From NCBI RefSeq assembly GCF_038502225.1, contig NC_091298.1, positions 44,364,183-44,428,182 on the forward strand: a stretch of DNA of 64,000 nt, in the 5' to 3' direction. Of this stretch, positions 10,125 to 20,600 are shown piece by piece. The notes under the pieces are model-generated. The model saw nothing but the letters and a program-made list of their open reading frames with translations, ran no database searches and had not been told where the DNA came from. Made by a program: the position numbers and the translations under genes. This stretch comes from Cherax quadricarinatus (Eukaryota; Arthropoda; Malacostraca; Decapoda; Parastacidae). Positions within the stretch are counted from its first letter, which is position 1; every line of letters begins with the position of its first letter.

Positions 10125-10445
10125 ATAGTATATCTTTATTTCTACAAGTACATTTACAAGGTATACAGTCCTAGTTGACATCAATGACATACTACTATGT
10201 AAAAAGCCGCTTGATATGCGGAGCATTTCGGGAAAATTAATTCAATTTTGTTCCAGGATGCGACCCACATAGTCGACTAACACCCAGATACCCATTTTAT
10301 ACTGAGGAGTGAACAGGTATAACCGGTGTAAGGAAAGATGCTCAAAGTTTTCACCCTTTGCCGGGAATCAAACCCGGACGTTCAGTGTGTGAAATGGAAG
10401 GTGTTGTCACCAGGCCACGAGCCTGGTTTACCACACGACAGCAAA
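10125..10445 (-). mobile_element. tRNA-derived SINE (minus strand)
   Basis: On the minus strand a tRNA-like head carries the B box GGTTTGATTCC (10374-10364) and GGCCTGGTGAC as a degenerate A box. The body contains the shared SINE block with TCGACT and GGGTCGCATCCTGG. The 3' part has CCGAAATGCTCCGCATATC and then AT-rich sequence. The SINE at 31784-32056 has the same 3' part. Confidence 0.8.
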
Positions 10446-11046
10446 CATACAAGCCATTTTATTATGGATACGTTCCAGTATTCTGTTTATATAAATCAAA
10501 GTGACTTTGAGGTTAGTTAAACTACCATGAGATCACTGTCACCTCACTTGATATTATTATTATAATCAAAAAGAAGCGCTAAACCACAACGTCACATCGT
10601 AGCTGCGCCCCAGATATTATACCGGTTTCAAAAATTTTTAGTGAATTTTTGCTGATATGTAAGTGGTATAAACAATTTTATAGAAAATCAAAGAGAATAA
10701 ATAGAATAAATACATCAAATCTAAGATAATATGTAATAAACTTAGATGTAGAACTTTGAAAAGATATACATATTGGGATTATTTTAAAATTATCAATGAC
10801 TTTATACCGAGACTGAAGTGATGTTATGAGATGATATAGAAGGAAAATGTAAACATCAATATTAGGAGGAGAACTAAAGAAATGAGCTAAAATTAGAGTA
10901 TAGGAATAAGAAGATAGGTTAGTTGATGATCTTGATCCTGATGATGAATACTAAGAAATGTTTTACAAAAGAGTGGGTTGTCTTTGATGATAATGTTATG
11001 AGTCCTAATTCATTAGGATATTAAAACTCTGATATACCAACAAAAA
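10446..11046. other. No gene recognised
   Basis: AT-rich sequence with scattered stop codons in all frames. Confidence 0.5.
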
Positions 11047-11656
11047 TGAACTAGGATGTAACGCGTCACTGTGTACCTTTGTAATCATTGTGTTGAACTA
11101 GGATGTAACGCGTCACTGTGTACCTTTGTAATCATTGTGTTGAACTAGGATGTAACGCGTCACTGTGTACCTTTGTAATCATTGTGTTGAACTAGGATGT
11201 AACGCGTCACTGTGTACCTTTGTAATCATTGAACTAGGATGTAACGCGTCACTGTGTACCTTTGTAATCATTGTGTTGAACTAGGATGTAACGCCACTGT
11301 GTACTTTGTAATCATTGTGTTGAACTAGGATGTTGAACTAGGATGTAACGCGTCACTGTGTACCTTTGTAATCATTGTGTTGAACTAGGATGTAACGCGT
11401 CACTGTACCTTTGTAATCATTGTGTTGAACTAGGATGTAACGCGTCACTGTACCTTTGTAATCATTGTGTTGAACTAGGATGTAACGCGTCACTGTGTAC
11501 CTTTGTAATCATTGTGTTGAACTAGGATGTAACGCGTCATTGTGTACCTTTGTAATCATTGTGTTGAACTAGGATGTAACGCGTCACTGTACCTTTGTAA
11601 TCATTGTGTTGAACTAGGATGTAACGCGTCATTGTGTACCTTTGTAATCATTGTGT
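11047..11656. repeat. 47-bp tandem repeat, about 13 copies
   Basis: The unit contains GAACTAGGATGTAACGCGTC, ACTGTGTACCTTTG and TAATCATTGTGTT. Most copies are near-identical. A few have 2-8 bp deletions, and one partial duplication lies near 11330. Confidence 0.95.
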
Positions 11657-11764
11657 TAATACAGAGTCCACTTATGTATTGGTTTAACTTTTATAATGTA
11701 CATCTTATCAAAGCATTTATTAAATTTTGAAGACTAAAATATGTATGTCATATATTAACTTGAC

Positions 11765-11992
11765 TCACGAAATCGTAATGACACGATTGCAAACAAACCA
11801 TACCACGGGCGGGGATAGAACCCGCGATTAGAGAGTCTCAAAACTCCAGACCGTCGCGTTAGCAACTGGACCAGCTAGAAATATACCTAGTTGGACGAAT
11901 ATTAGTGTGGCTAGCTGGCCCAGTGGCTAACGCGACGGTCTGGAGTTTTGAGACTCTCTGATCGCGGGTTCTATCCCCACCCGTGGTATGGT
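11765..11992. mobile_element. Foldback element with two opposed tRNA-like modules
   Basis: The left arm (about 11775-11873) and right arm (about 11918-11990) are inverted copies of a tRNA-like module. On the plus strand the module has TGGCCCAGTGGC as an A-box-like sequence and GGTTCTATCC as a B-box-like sequence, joined by GGTCTGGAGTTTTGAGACTC. The spacer contains ATATACCTAGTTGGACG. The module matches the larger foldback at 52185-52876. It resembles a SINE dimer or foldback transposon. The class is uncertain. Confidence 0.7.
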
Positions 11993-11999
11993 TTATGTC

Positions 12000-12090
12000 A
12001 TATATTGTTTTTACCGTTGAAATATAAACCATATATTGTTTTTACCATTAAAATGTAAACGTACCAAGGGGGAGGAGAAAAGTTAGATGC
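12000..12090. repeat. Short 31-bp-like duplication
   Basis: CATATATTGTTTTTACC occurs at about 11999 and again at about 12030, with similar following bases. Confidence 0.6.
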
Positions 12091-12451
12091 TAGATGAATA
12101 TATAAAGGGGCAACTGAAGAGAAGACAAGAGCGAATGAAAACGAAGAGAAAAGGGAAGAAGTAAACAGAGGCGGTGAACAAATAACGGACCTTTATTAAA
12201 GTCCGTTACTATCTTGTATGTAGAAGGATCGTGAAGGTCATGAGAGTGGACAAAATAACGAAGGTAATGGGCATCACGGCGATTGTTCAAGGATGGAACA
12301 TTCGCTTATGCATATAGACTCTAGACAGGAGAGGAGCGAAAAGCAACTGGACTTAAACGTAATCCTTGACGATGGATGGGATCAAGTTTAGAAAGATTTG
12401 CGGGAGGGGCTGCAGAATATGTCTGGTCGCCATAGTCTTGATTCGATAAAA

Positions 12452-13245
12452 TTAGAGCTGATCCGCCTCCCACGAAAGTTGAGCGAGGGGTTTAAGGAGG
12501 TTCAGCCGACTATGACAAGTTGCTTTCAGGGAGGTAATGTGAGGTTTCCAGGACCAATGGCGATCAAACAGGAGGCCGAGAAATCTGACCGTATCACTTT
12601 GAGGGATACGAAAGCCGTACAGGTACAATAAAGTATCAGAGACAAATGAACGTCTGACGAAAGAAATTTGTTTCATTTTAGCACCAGAAAATTTAAACCC
12701 ATGTGAAGTGGCCCAATGGAAAACACTGTTGACAACATTCTGGAGTGAGGCTGCTACTGGAGTGAGGCAAGGCAATCAGCAGCATTCTGGAGTGAGGCTG
12801 CTACTAGGCAACAGTCAGCAGCATTCTGGAGTGAGGCTGCTACTAGGCAACAGTCAGCAGCATTCTGGAGTGAGGCTGCTACTAGGCAACAGTCAGCAGC
12901 ATTCTGGAGTGAGGCTGCTACTAGGCAACAGTCAGCAGCATTCTGGCGTGAGGCTGTTACTAGGCAGCAGTCAGCAGCATTCTGGAGTGAGGCTGCTACT
13001 AGGCAACAGTCAGCAGCATTCTGGAGTGAGGCTGCTACTAGGCAACAGTCAGCAGCATTCTGGAGTGAGGCTGCTACTAGGCAACAGTCAGCAGCATTCT
13101 GGAGTGAGGCTGCTACTAGGCAACAGTCAGCAGCATTCTGGAGTGAGGCTGTTACTAGGCAGCAGTCAGCACCTGCGCAAGCTATAGCAAAGTCATCAAC
13201 AGAGTGATAACCAAATATTAGATGGGAGAACAGAGGCCAGATCAT
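12452..13245 (-). pseudogene. RT palm/thumb remnant of the Jockey-type LINE
   Basis: The first frame (13245-12754) has HSVDDFAIACAGADCC, where the RT motif C box reads SVDD instead of YVDD. It then enters a 13-residue repeat. The next frame (12775-12452) resumes with VNSVFHWATSHGFKFS, VRFLGLLFDRHWSWKPHI and RLNLLKPLAQLSW, the region after motif C. The original protein plausibly ran straight from CCLV through LQNAVN. The repeat array is amplified coding sequence. It is inactive. Confidence 0.8.
12735..13172. repeat. 39-bp tandem repeat within RT codons, about 11 copies
   Basis: Unit AGCAGCATTCTGGAGTGAGG plus CTGCTACTAGGCAACAGTC. On the minus strand each unit encodes DCCLVAASLQNAA, 13 residues, in frame with the flanking reverse transcriptase. 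Copies differ by 0-3 substitutions. Confidence 0.93.
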
Positions 13246-13383
13246 TTACAGCTAGTAGAAAACGAGTGGGGCTAAGAACACATCCCTTCATCTTGGACAA
13301 GGTCTTGGGAAAAGCAAATTATTAACCGGAACACAGAAATGTCTGTCCGATAAGAAGTTTTTAAGGAAAAGTGTCAGATTGCC

Positions 13384-14302
13384 TCAGGGGCCTAAGGAAT
13401 GAATTTGGGCCAAGACGTTATATTTACAAGTAGTGTTATATGCCTTTTCAAGATCAAAAAAGACTACGATAACCGAGGGGTTACTAAGAAAGGCATTACG
13501 AACATGGTTATCTAAGCAGAATAAGGGGTCAATAGCAGAGCGGCCGTTACGAAAGCAAAATTGACTACTGGAGAGACTATTGAGTGTCTCTATATACTTC
13601 ATGAAAAGTCTATTTATTAAAGTCCCATCAACCTGCAAACTGCACTGGTAAGATCAATGGAACGATAGTGTGAGGTATCATGGCCCGAAGTACCTGATTT
13701 AAGAAAAGGTAGAACAACTGCAGTTTTCCACAGCTGGGAAAGAACCCCTTGCGATCAAATATGATTAAAGAGACGTAAAAGGACTGCAAGGGCTGACAGA
13801 TGTAAATACTGAAGCATACGAATATGAATGCCATCATACCCAGCTGACTAGTTTAGAAGCTTAAAAGGCACAATATAAGACTCGTTTCTGCTAGATGAAA
13901 AGTCTAAAGACAGTAACTCCTTTGCAGACTTGGAGGAAAGAAACGAGGGGAACAGATGGAGCCCCTGAGAAATACGGACAAGATGATTTTCAATCACTGT
14001 GGCAACTTCAAGAGGTCTTGCAATGCTAACACCGGCAACCCAAAGAATGGGAGCAGGGTCTGGAGAGTACTTGCCACTCAGTTTCCGTATTTTTTCCAAA
14101 CTGCATTCATAAAACAAGCCAAAGTGACGGTAGAAACATAATCCCGCCAACAAGTGCGTTGAGCTTCATGGATGACACGACGGGCAACCGACCTCACTCG
14201 CTTAAAATCAAGGAGTCGCTCTGTGGTCATATTGTAACTATATCGTCCCCATGTAGCAAGTTTCAAACGTACTATACGAGCACAAGGAGACCACCAAGGC
14301 AC
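13384..14302 (-). pseudogene. RT N-terminal half of the Jockey-type LINE
   Basis: Broken frames. 14302-14078 has ARIVRLKLATWGRYSYN and KRVRSVARRVIHEAQR, the linker between endonuclease and RT. 14153-13848 and 13837-13628 hold the RT finger region. 13638-13384 has SSSQFCFRNGRSAIDP and VVFFDLEKAYNTT, equivalent to motif A, where DLEKAYDTT is usual and Asn replaces the last Asp. Multiple frameshifts. Confidence 0.75.
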
Positions 14303-14356
14303 GCATTTCTGAGAGCACCTACTCGAGGTTTGAGGGATTGAACGTGAGGCCGCGGT

Positions 14357-14760
14357 TCAAAAAAGCAGTTGTAATAGCTCATCAGTAAAGAACGAAGAAG
14401 GTTCCTCACCAAAAATATTTTGACACGAGTAAAAGTCCCAAATCGCCAGCCCAAATTGCCAATGTAGACTTCGAGGAGGTCGAGAACACGAATGGGAAGT
14501 AAGGAGGATAGGAAAATGATCGCTGTCATGTAAATCTTGGAACACAGACCAGGCAAAGCCGAGTGTAGTTGATGAGCAGCAAACTGGGGGATCAATGCAA
14601 GAGAGAGAGAGAGAGATTGAGTGCAAGGGTTAAAATGGGTGAGAGTACCCGTATTTAAAACATGGAGGGGAAGAGAAGTGAGAAGAGCCTCTAACTGATC
14701 GGCACGAGAGTCACAGTGAGACTCTCCCAGAGGAAATGATGAGCACTAAAATCCATCATT
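14357..14760 (-). pseudogene. Endonuclease C-terminal part of the Jockey-type LINE
   Basis: Minus frames give an FSAHHFLW block near 14750, then DSRADQLEALLTSLPLHV and DLHDSDHFPILLTS, which contains the SDH motif of AP-type endonucleases. The N-terminal catalytic Asn and Glu blocks are missing. Confidence 0.75.
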
Positions 14761-14777
14761 GGTTTTGTCTCCTTAAT

Positions 14778-15140
14778 TTATTTGGAGATATCCTCAAGCG
14801 TTTCAGATGACAAGGAAGGGGGAGGGTGAGTAAAGATCGGAGAGACGATGGAAGTTACCAAAGAAGGGGGGGGTGAATGGGAGGTTAAAGTTAACTTGGG
14901 AAGAAACTTGGGAGGGGACAGCAGAGGAAGAAACTTGGGTAGGGACAGGAGAGGCAGAATCTTGGGAGGGAACAGGAAAGGAAGAAACTTGGGAGTGGAC
15001 AGGTGAGGAAGACACTTGGGAGGGGACAGAAGAGGAGGGGTCTGTGCGAGGGGTAAGGATGAACCGCCACACCCATAACACACAGTAAAAGGTAAAGTAC
15101 CAGGCACAGAGACTGGAAAGGAAAAATGTCTGGGAAGCAT
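14778..15140 (-). pseudogene. ORF1 C-terminal segment with Pro/Ser repeats
   Basis: Open minus frames of Pro/Ser-rich sequence. The core is five copies of a 27-bp unit (14900-15034), giving nine-residue repeats such as LLSPPKFLP in one frame and VSSSPVHSQ in another. Which frame was original is unclear. Confidence 0.55.
14900..15034. repeat. 27-bp tandem repeat, 5 copies
   Basis: Unit begins GAAGAAACTTGGGAGGGGAC and ends AGCAGAG, with variants. Its length is a multiple of three, so the ORF1 frame is kept. Confidence 0.88.
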
Positions 15141-15179
15141 AAGTGCAGGAGGGGTTAAAGAAGATTTGAATTTTGGAGA

Positions 15180-15275
15180 TTACCTAGAGTTTACCTGGAG
15201 AGGGTTTCCGGGGTTAACGCCCCTGAGACTCGGTCTGAGACCAGGCCTCATGGTGGATCAGGGTCTGATCAATGG
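15180..15275 (-). mobile_element. 3'-terminal LINE fragment (same family as 34890-36508)
   Basis: On the minus strand it reads CCTGATCCACCATGAGGCCT, then GGGGCGTTAACCCCGGAA and CTCTCCAGGTAAACTC. This matches the last codons (IHHEA, stop) and 3' UTR of the LINE ending at 36508. It is a 5'-truncated copy of about 95 bp within ORF1 of the Jockey-type LINE. Confidence 0.82.
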
Positions 15276-15891
15276 TTTAACTTTGGAGAAGTAGAGAGGC
15301 GAAGGAAAGGTATAGTTTTGGAAAGTGTACATAGATACATGCGAGCCAGAAGATGAAGATTCAAGGACAGTTTGAGGCGACGAGGTAGAGACCTCGGAGT
15401 TCAGGGCTGCAAAAGAGTTAGAAACAGAGGTGACTGTGGAAGTTGTGACCACAGAGGAGATTGTGGAAGTAGGTGACACCCAGGATAGAGGCCGCTTAGT
15501 AACTAGAATAAGAAAGTCGTAGAAATCTCCCTTGGAGGTGGAGATGAGAGACTCATGGCGTAGGTGAAACCATCTTTCTCTTTGAGACAGCGGATTTCTC
15601 GTTCTTTTAAGTAAACTTGGCAAAGGCAATAGGGAGGTAGGCTACAGGATGTTTTGGTGTGGTCGGCAGCACCACAGACCGGGCATTCTGCCATGGACCT
15701 GCAATATTTCACTGGTAGCCGAAGCGCCAACAATTTCTACACTCTTGTAGTGTAGGGATCAACTCTCGGACTTGTAAACGATGTCCTACAATGTAAACTG
15801 AAGACAGAAGTTCTCGGCAGTCAAAAGTTAAGCGAGTTACATAGCAGGGAAAGCGCCTCCGTCCGCGGGCAGGTAGTACGTAAGTGTCCAC
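15258..15891 (-). pseudogene. gag-like ORF1 with CCHC zinc knuckle
   Basis: The 15891-15709 frame has GRRRFPCYVTRLTFDCRELL and LQECRNCWRFGYQ. The next frame (15733-15503) has CPVCGAADHTKTSC, a C-x2-C-x4-H-x4-C knuckle. 15629-15258 is Ser/Thr-rich. This is the nucleic-acid-binding ORF1 typical of Jockey/I LINEs. Frameshifted. Confidence 0.78.
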
Positions 15892-15950
15892 TTTGAGAAT
15901 TGGGAGGTCTTAGAGCTCACGTTACTCCAGAATGTCATCAGATGTCCGAA

Positions 15951-16069
15951 AATCATGTTAAACATTGGTACCACTACAAGAATTGAGAGAAATGTGTTTT
16001 CGAATCGCGACAGGAATATTATCTATGAAGGCATGAAGGGAAAGATTGTGAGCCTGGCCAGCATTTTGC
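15951..16069. other. No gene recognised
   Basis: Unique junction sequence before the 32-bp array. An open plus frame starting at 15955 reads into the array and is not a credible gene. Confidence 0.5.
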
Positions 16070-17668
16070 ACCGTGACGGGTTTCCCTGTCATATTTCATT
16101 GTTCTGGACGGGTTTCCCTGTCATATTTCATTGGCCTCGACGGGTTTCCCTGTCATATTTCATTGTTCTGGACGGGTTTCCCTGTCATATTTCATTGTTC
16201 TGGACGGGTTTCCCTGTCATATTTAATTGTTCTGGACGGGTTTCCCTGTCATATTTCATTGTTTTGGACGGGTTTCCTTCTCGTATTTCATTGTTCTGGA
16301 CGGGTTTCCTTCTTATATTTCATTGTTCTGGACGGGATTTCCTGTCATTTTTCATTGTTCTGGACGGGTTTTCCTGTCATATTTCATTGTTCTGGACGGG
16401 TTTCCCTGCCATATTTCGTAGTTCTGGACGGGATTCCCTGTCATATTTCATTGTTCTGGAAGGGTTTCCCTGTCATATTTCATTGTTATTGACGGGTTTC
16501 TCTGTCACATTATATTGTTATGGACGGGTTTCCCTGTCATATTTCATTTTTCTGAACAGGATTCCCTGTCATATTTCATTGTTCTGGACGGGTTTCCCTG
16601 TCATATTTCATTGTTATGGACGGGTTTCCCTGTCATATTTCATTGTTATGGACAGGTTTCCCTGTCATATTTCATTGTTATGGACGGGTTTCCCTGTCAT
16701 ATTTCATTGTTATGGACGGGTTTCCCTGTCATATTTCATTGTTATGGACGGGTTTCCCTGTCATATTTCATTGTTCTGGACGGGTTTTCCTGTCATATTT
16801 CATTGTTCTGGACGGGTTTTCCTGTCATATATCGTCGTTCTGGACTGGTTTTCATGTTATATTTCATCGTTCCGGACGGGTTTTCCTGTCATATTTCATT
16901 GTTCTGGACGGGTTTCCCTGTCATATTTCATTGTTCTGGACGGGTTTCCCTGTCATATTTCATTGTTCTGGACGGGTTTCCCTGTCATATTTCATTTTCC
17001 TGGACGGGTTTCCTGTCATATTTCATTGTTATGGACGGGTTTCCTTCTCGTATTTCATTGTTCTGGACGGGTTTCCCTGTCATATTTCATTGTTCTGGAC
17101 GGGTTTCCCTGTCATATTTCATTGTTCCGGACGGGTTTCCCTGTCATATTTCGTTTCCCTGGACTGGTTTTCCTGTCATATTTCATTGTTCCGGACGGGT
17201 TTTCCTGTCATATTTCATTGTTCTGGACGGGTTTCCCCGTCATATTTAATTTTCCTGGACGGGTTTCCTGTCATATTTCATTGATATGGACGGGTTTCTC
17301 TGTCATATTTCATTGTTCTGGACGGGTTTCCCTGTCATATTTCATTGTTCTGGACGGGTTTCCCTGTCATATTTCATTGTTCTGGACGGGTTTCTCTGTC
17401 ATATTTCATTGTTCTGGACGGGTTTCCCTGTCATATTTCATTGTTCTGGACGGGTTTCCCTGTCATATTTCATTGTTCTGGACGGGTTTCCCTGTCATAT
17501 TTCATTGTTCTGGACGGGTTTCCCTGTCATATTTCATTGTTCTGGACGGGTTTCCCTGTCATATTTCATTGTTCTGGACGGGTTTCCCTGTCATATTTCA
17601 TTGTTCTGGACGGGTTTCCCTGTCATATTTCATTGTTCTGGACGGGTTTCCCTGTCATATTTCATTGT
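16070..17668. repeat. 32-bp minisatellite, about 50 copies
   Basis: Unit GACGGGTTTCCCTGTCATAT plus TTCATTGTTCTG. Variant units (TTATGG, TTCCGG, TTCTCG) cluster in the first two thirds. The last dozen copies are almost identical, suggesting recent expansion. Since 32 is not divisible by three and the unit has no stop, all three plus frames are open. The 571-residue frame is an artefact. Confidence 0.95.
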
Positions 17669-20600
17669 GAAAGATGGACTGTTGGTGAGGGTGATTGTGA
17701 TGGACTTGTGGTGAAATTGATGTTAATGAGCTGGTGGTGATGGTGATGGATTGGTGATGAGGGTGATGAACTGGTGGTGAGGGTGATGTGGTGAGGGTGA
17801 TGGTGGTGGTGAGGGTGATGGACTGGTGTGAGGGTGATTGGACTGGTGGTGAGGGTGATGGACTGTGGTGAGGGTGATAGACTGGTGGTGAGGGTGATGG
17901 ACTGGTGGTGAGGGTGATGGACTGGTGGTGAGGGTGATGGACTGGTGGTGAGGGTGATGGACTGGTGGTGAGGGTGATGGACTGGTGGTGAGGGTGATGG
18001 ACTGATGGTGAGGGTGATGGACTTGTTGTGAGGGTGAAGGATTGGTGGTGAGTGTGATGGACTTGTGGTAAGGGTGATGGACTGGTTGTGAGAGTGATGG
18101 ACTGCTGGTGAGGGTGATGGACTGGTGGTGATGGTGATGGACTGGTGGAGAGAGTGATGGTCTGATGGTGAGGGTGATGGACTGGTGGTGATGGTGATGG
18201 ACTGGTGGAGAGAGTGATTGACTAGTGGTGAGGGTGATGGACTGGTGGTGAGGGTGATGGACTGGTGGTGAGGGTGATGGACTGGTGGTGAGGGTGATGG
18301 ACTGGTGGTAAGGGTTTTGGACTGGTGGGGAGAGTGATGGACTGATGGTTAGGGTGATGGACTGGTGGTGAGAGTGATGGACTGGTGGTATGGGTGATGA
18401 CTGGTGAATGTGATGTACTGGTGGTGATGGTGATTGACTAGTGAAGAGAGTGATGGATGGGTGGTGAGGGTGACGAACCTGTGACGATTGTGACGAGCGA
18501 CTCATGATTGTGATGAAAGACTGATGATTGTGATGAAAGACTGACGATTGTGATGAAAGACTGACGATTGTGATGAATGACTGATGATTGTGATGAACGA
18601 CTGACGATTGTGATGAACGACTGATGATTGTGATGAAAGACTGACGATTGTGATGAATGACTGAAGATTGTGATGAATGACTGATGATTGTGATGAAAGA
18701 CTGACGATTGTGATGAACGACTGACGATTGTGATGAACGACTGACGATTGTGATGAACGACAGACGATTGTGATGAACAACTGACGCTTGAGATGAACGA
18801 CTGACGGTTGTTACGACCGACTGACGATTGTGATGAATACTTGGTGAGGGTGATGGACTGGCCATGAGGGTGATGGACTGGTGGTGAGGGTGATGGACTG
18901 ATGGTGAGGGTGATGGACTGGTGGTGAGGGTGATGGACTGGTGGTAAGAGTGATTTACTGGTGGTGAGGGTGATGGACTGGTGGTGAGGGTGATGGACTG
19001 GTGGTGAGGGTGATGGACTGGTGGTGAGGGTGATGGACTGGTGGTGAGGGTGATGGACTGGTGGTGAGGGTGATGGACTGGTGGTGAAGGGTGATGGACT
19101 GGTGGTGAGGGTGATGGACTGGTGGTGAGGGTGATGGACTGGTGGTGAGGGTGATGGACTGGTGGTGAGGGTGATGGACTGGTGGTGAGGGTGATGGACT
19201 GGTGGTGAGGGTGATGGACTGGTGGTGAGGGTGATGGACTTGGAGGTGAGTGGTGAGGGTGATGGACTGGTGGTGAGGGTGATGGACTGGTGAGAGTGAT
19301 GGCTGGTGGTGATGGTGATGGACTGGAGGTGAGGGTGATGACTGCTGGTGATGGTGATGGACTGGAGGTGAGGGTGATGGACTGGTGGTGAGGGTGATGG
19401 ACTGGTGGTGAGGGTGATGGACTGGTGGTGAGGGTGATGGACTGGTGGTGAGGGTGATGGACTGGTGGTGAGGGTGATGGACTGGTGGTGAGGGTGATGG
19501 ACTGGTGGTGATGGTGGTGGACTGGTGGTGAGGGTGATGGACTGGTGGTGAGGGTGGTGGACTGGTGGTGAGGGTGATGGAACTGGTGGTGACTTGTGGT
19601 GAGGGTGGACTGGTGGTGAGCGTGATGGACTGGTGGTGAGGGTGATGGACTGGTGGTGAGGGTGATGGACTGGTGGTGAGGGTGATGGATTGGTGGTGAG
19701 GGTGATGGAATGGCGGTGAGGGTGGTGGACTGGCGGTGAGGGTGATGGAATGGCGGTGAGGGGAGTGGACTGGTGGTGTGAGTGATGGACTTGTGGTGAG
19801 GGTGATGGTCTGGTAGTGAGGGTGATGGACTTGTGGTGAGGGTGATGGACTGGTGGTGAGGGTGATGGACAGGTGGTGAGGGTGATGGACTGGTGGTGAG
19901 GGTGATGGACTGGTGGTGAGGGTGAAGGACTGGTGGTGAGGGTGATGGACTGGTGGTGAGGGTGATGGACTGGTGGTGAGGGTGATGGACTGGTGGTGAG
20001 GGTGATGGACTGGTGGTGAGGGTGATGGACTGGTGGTGAGGGTGATGGACTGGTGGTGAGGGTGATGGACTGGTGGTGAGGGTGATGGACTGGTGGTGAG
20101 GGTGATGGACTGGTGGTGAGGGTGATGGACTGGTGGTGAGGGTGATGGACTGGTGGTGAGGGTGATGGACTGGTGGTGAGGGTGATGGACTGGTGGTGAG
20201 GGTGATGGACTGGTGGTGAGGGTGATGGACTGGTGGTGAGGGTGATGGACTTGTGGTGAGGGTGATGGACTGGTGGTGAGGGTGATGGACTGGTGGTGAG
20301 GGTGATGGACTGGTGGTGAGGGTGATGGACTGGTGGTGAGAGTGATGGACTGGTGGTGAGGGTGATGGACTGGTGGTGAGGGTGATTGACTGGTGGTGAG
20401 GGTGATGGACTGGTGGTGAGGGTGATGGACTGGTGGTGAGGGTGATGGACTGGTGGTGAGGGTGATGGACTGGTGGTGAGGGTGATGAACTGGTGGTGAG
20501 GGTGATGGACTGGTGGTGAGGGTGATGGACTGGTGGTGAGGGTGATGGACTGGTGGTGAGGGTGATGGACTGGTGGTGAGGGTGAAGGACTGGTGGTGAG

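Larger units (their letters stand above)
12090..15950 (-). mobile_element. Jockey/I-type LINE, decayed, with internal arrays
   Basis: Minus-strand non-LTR element. In sense order it has a gag-like ORF1 with a CCHC knuckle (about 15890-15500), an ORF1 tail with repeats (15140-14778), the C-terminal third of an endonuclease (about 14760-14357), RT fragments (14302-12452), and a 3' region with NNRRDAHYLRYFV near 12290. The N-terminal two thirds of the endonuclease appear deleted between ORF1 and 14760. A 95-bp fragment of another LINE interrupts ORF1, and a 39-bp array expands the RT. The clade call rests on motif style (WATSHGFKFS, DLHDSDHFPIL). Confidence 0.8.

Noticed and set aside
11895..11980. 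Functional tRNA gene
   Set aside because: A- and B-box-like blocks are present, but the T and acceptor stems do not pair well and the module is part of a repeated foldback element.
15955..17740. 571-codon plus-strand open frame with repeated SLFWTGFPVIFHCSGRV-like peptides
   Set aside because: Translation of the 32-bp minisatellite, equally open in the other two frames.
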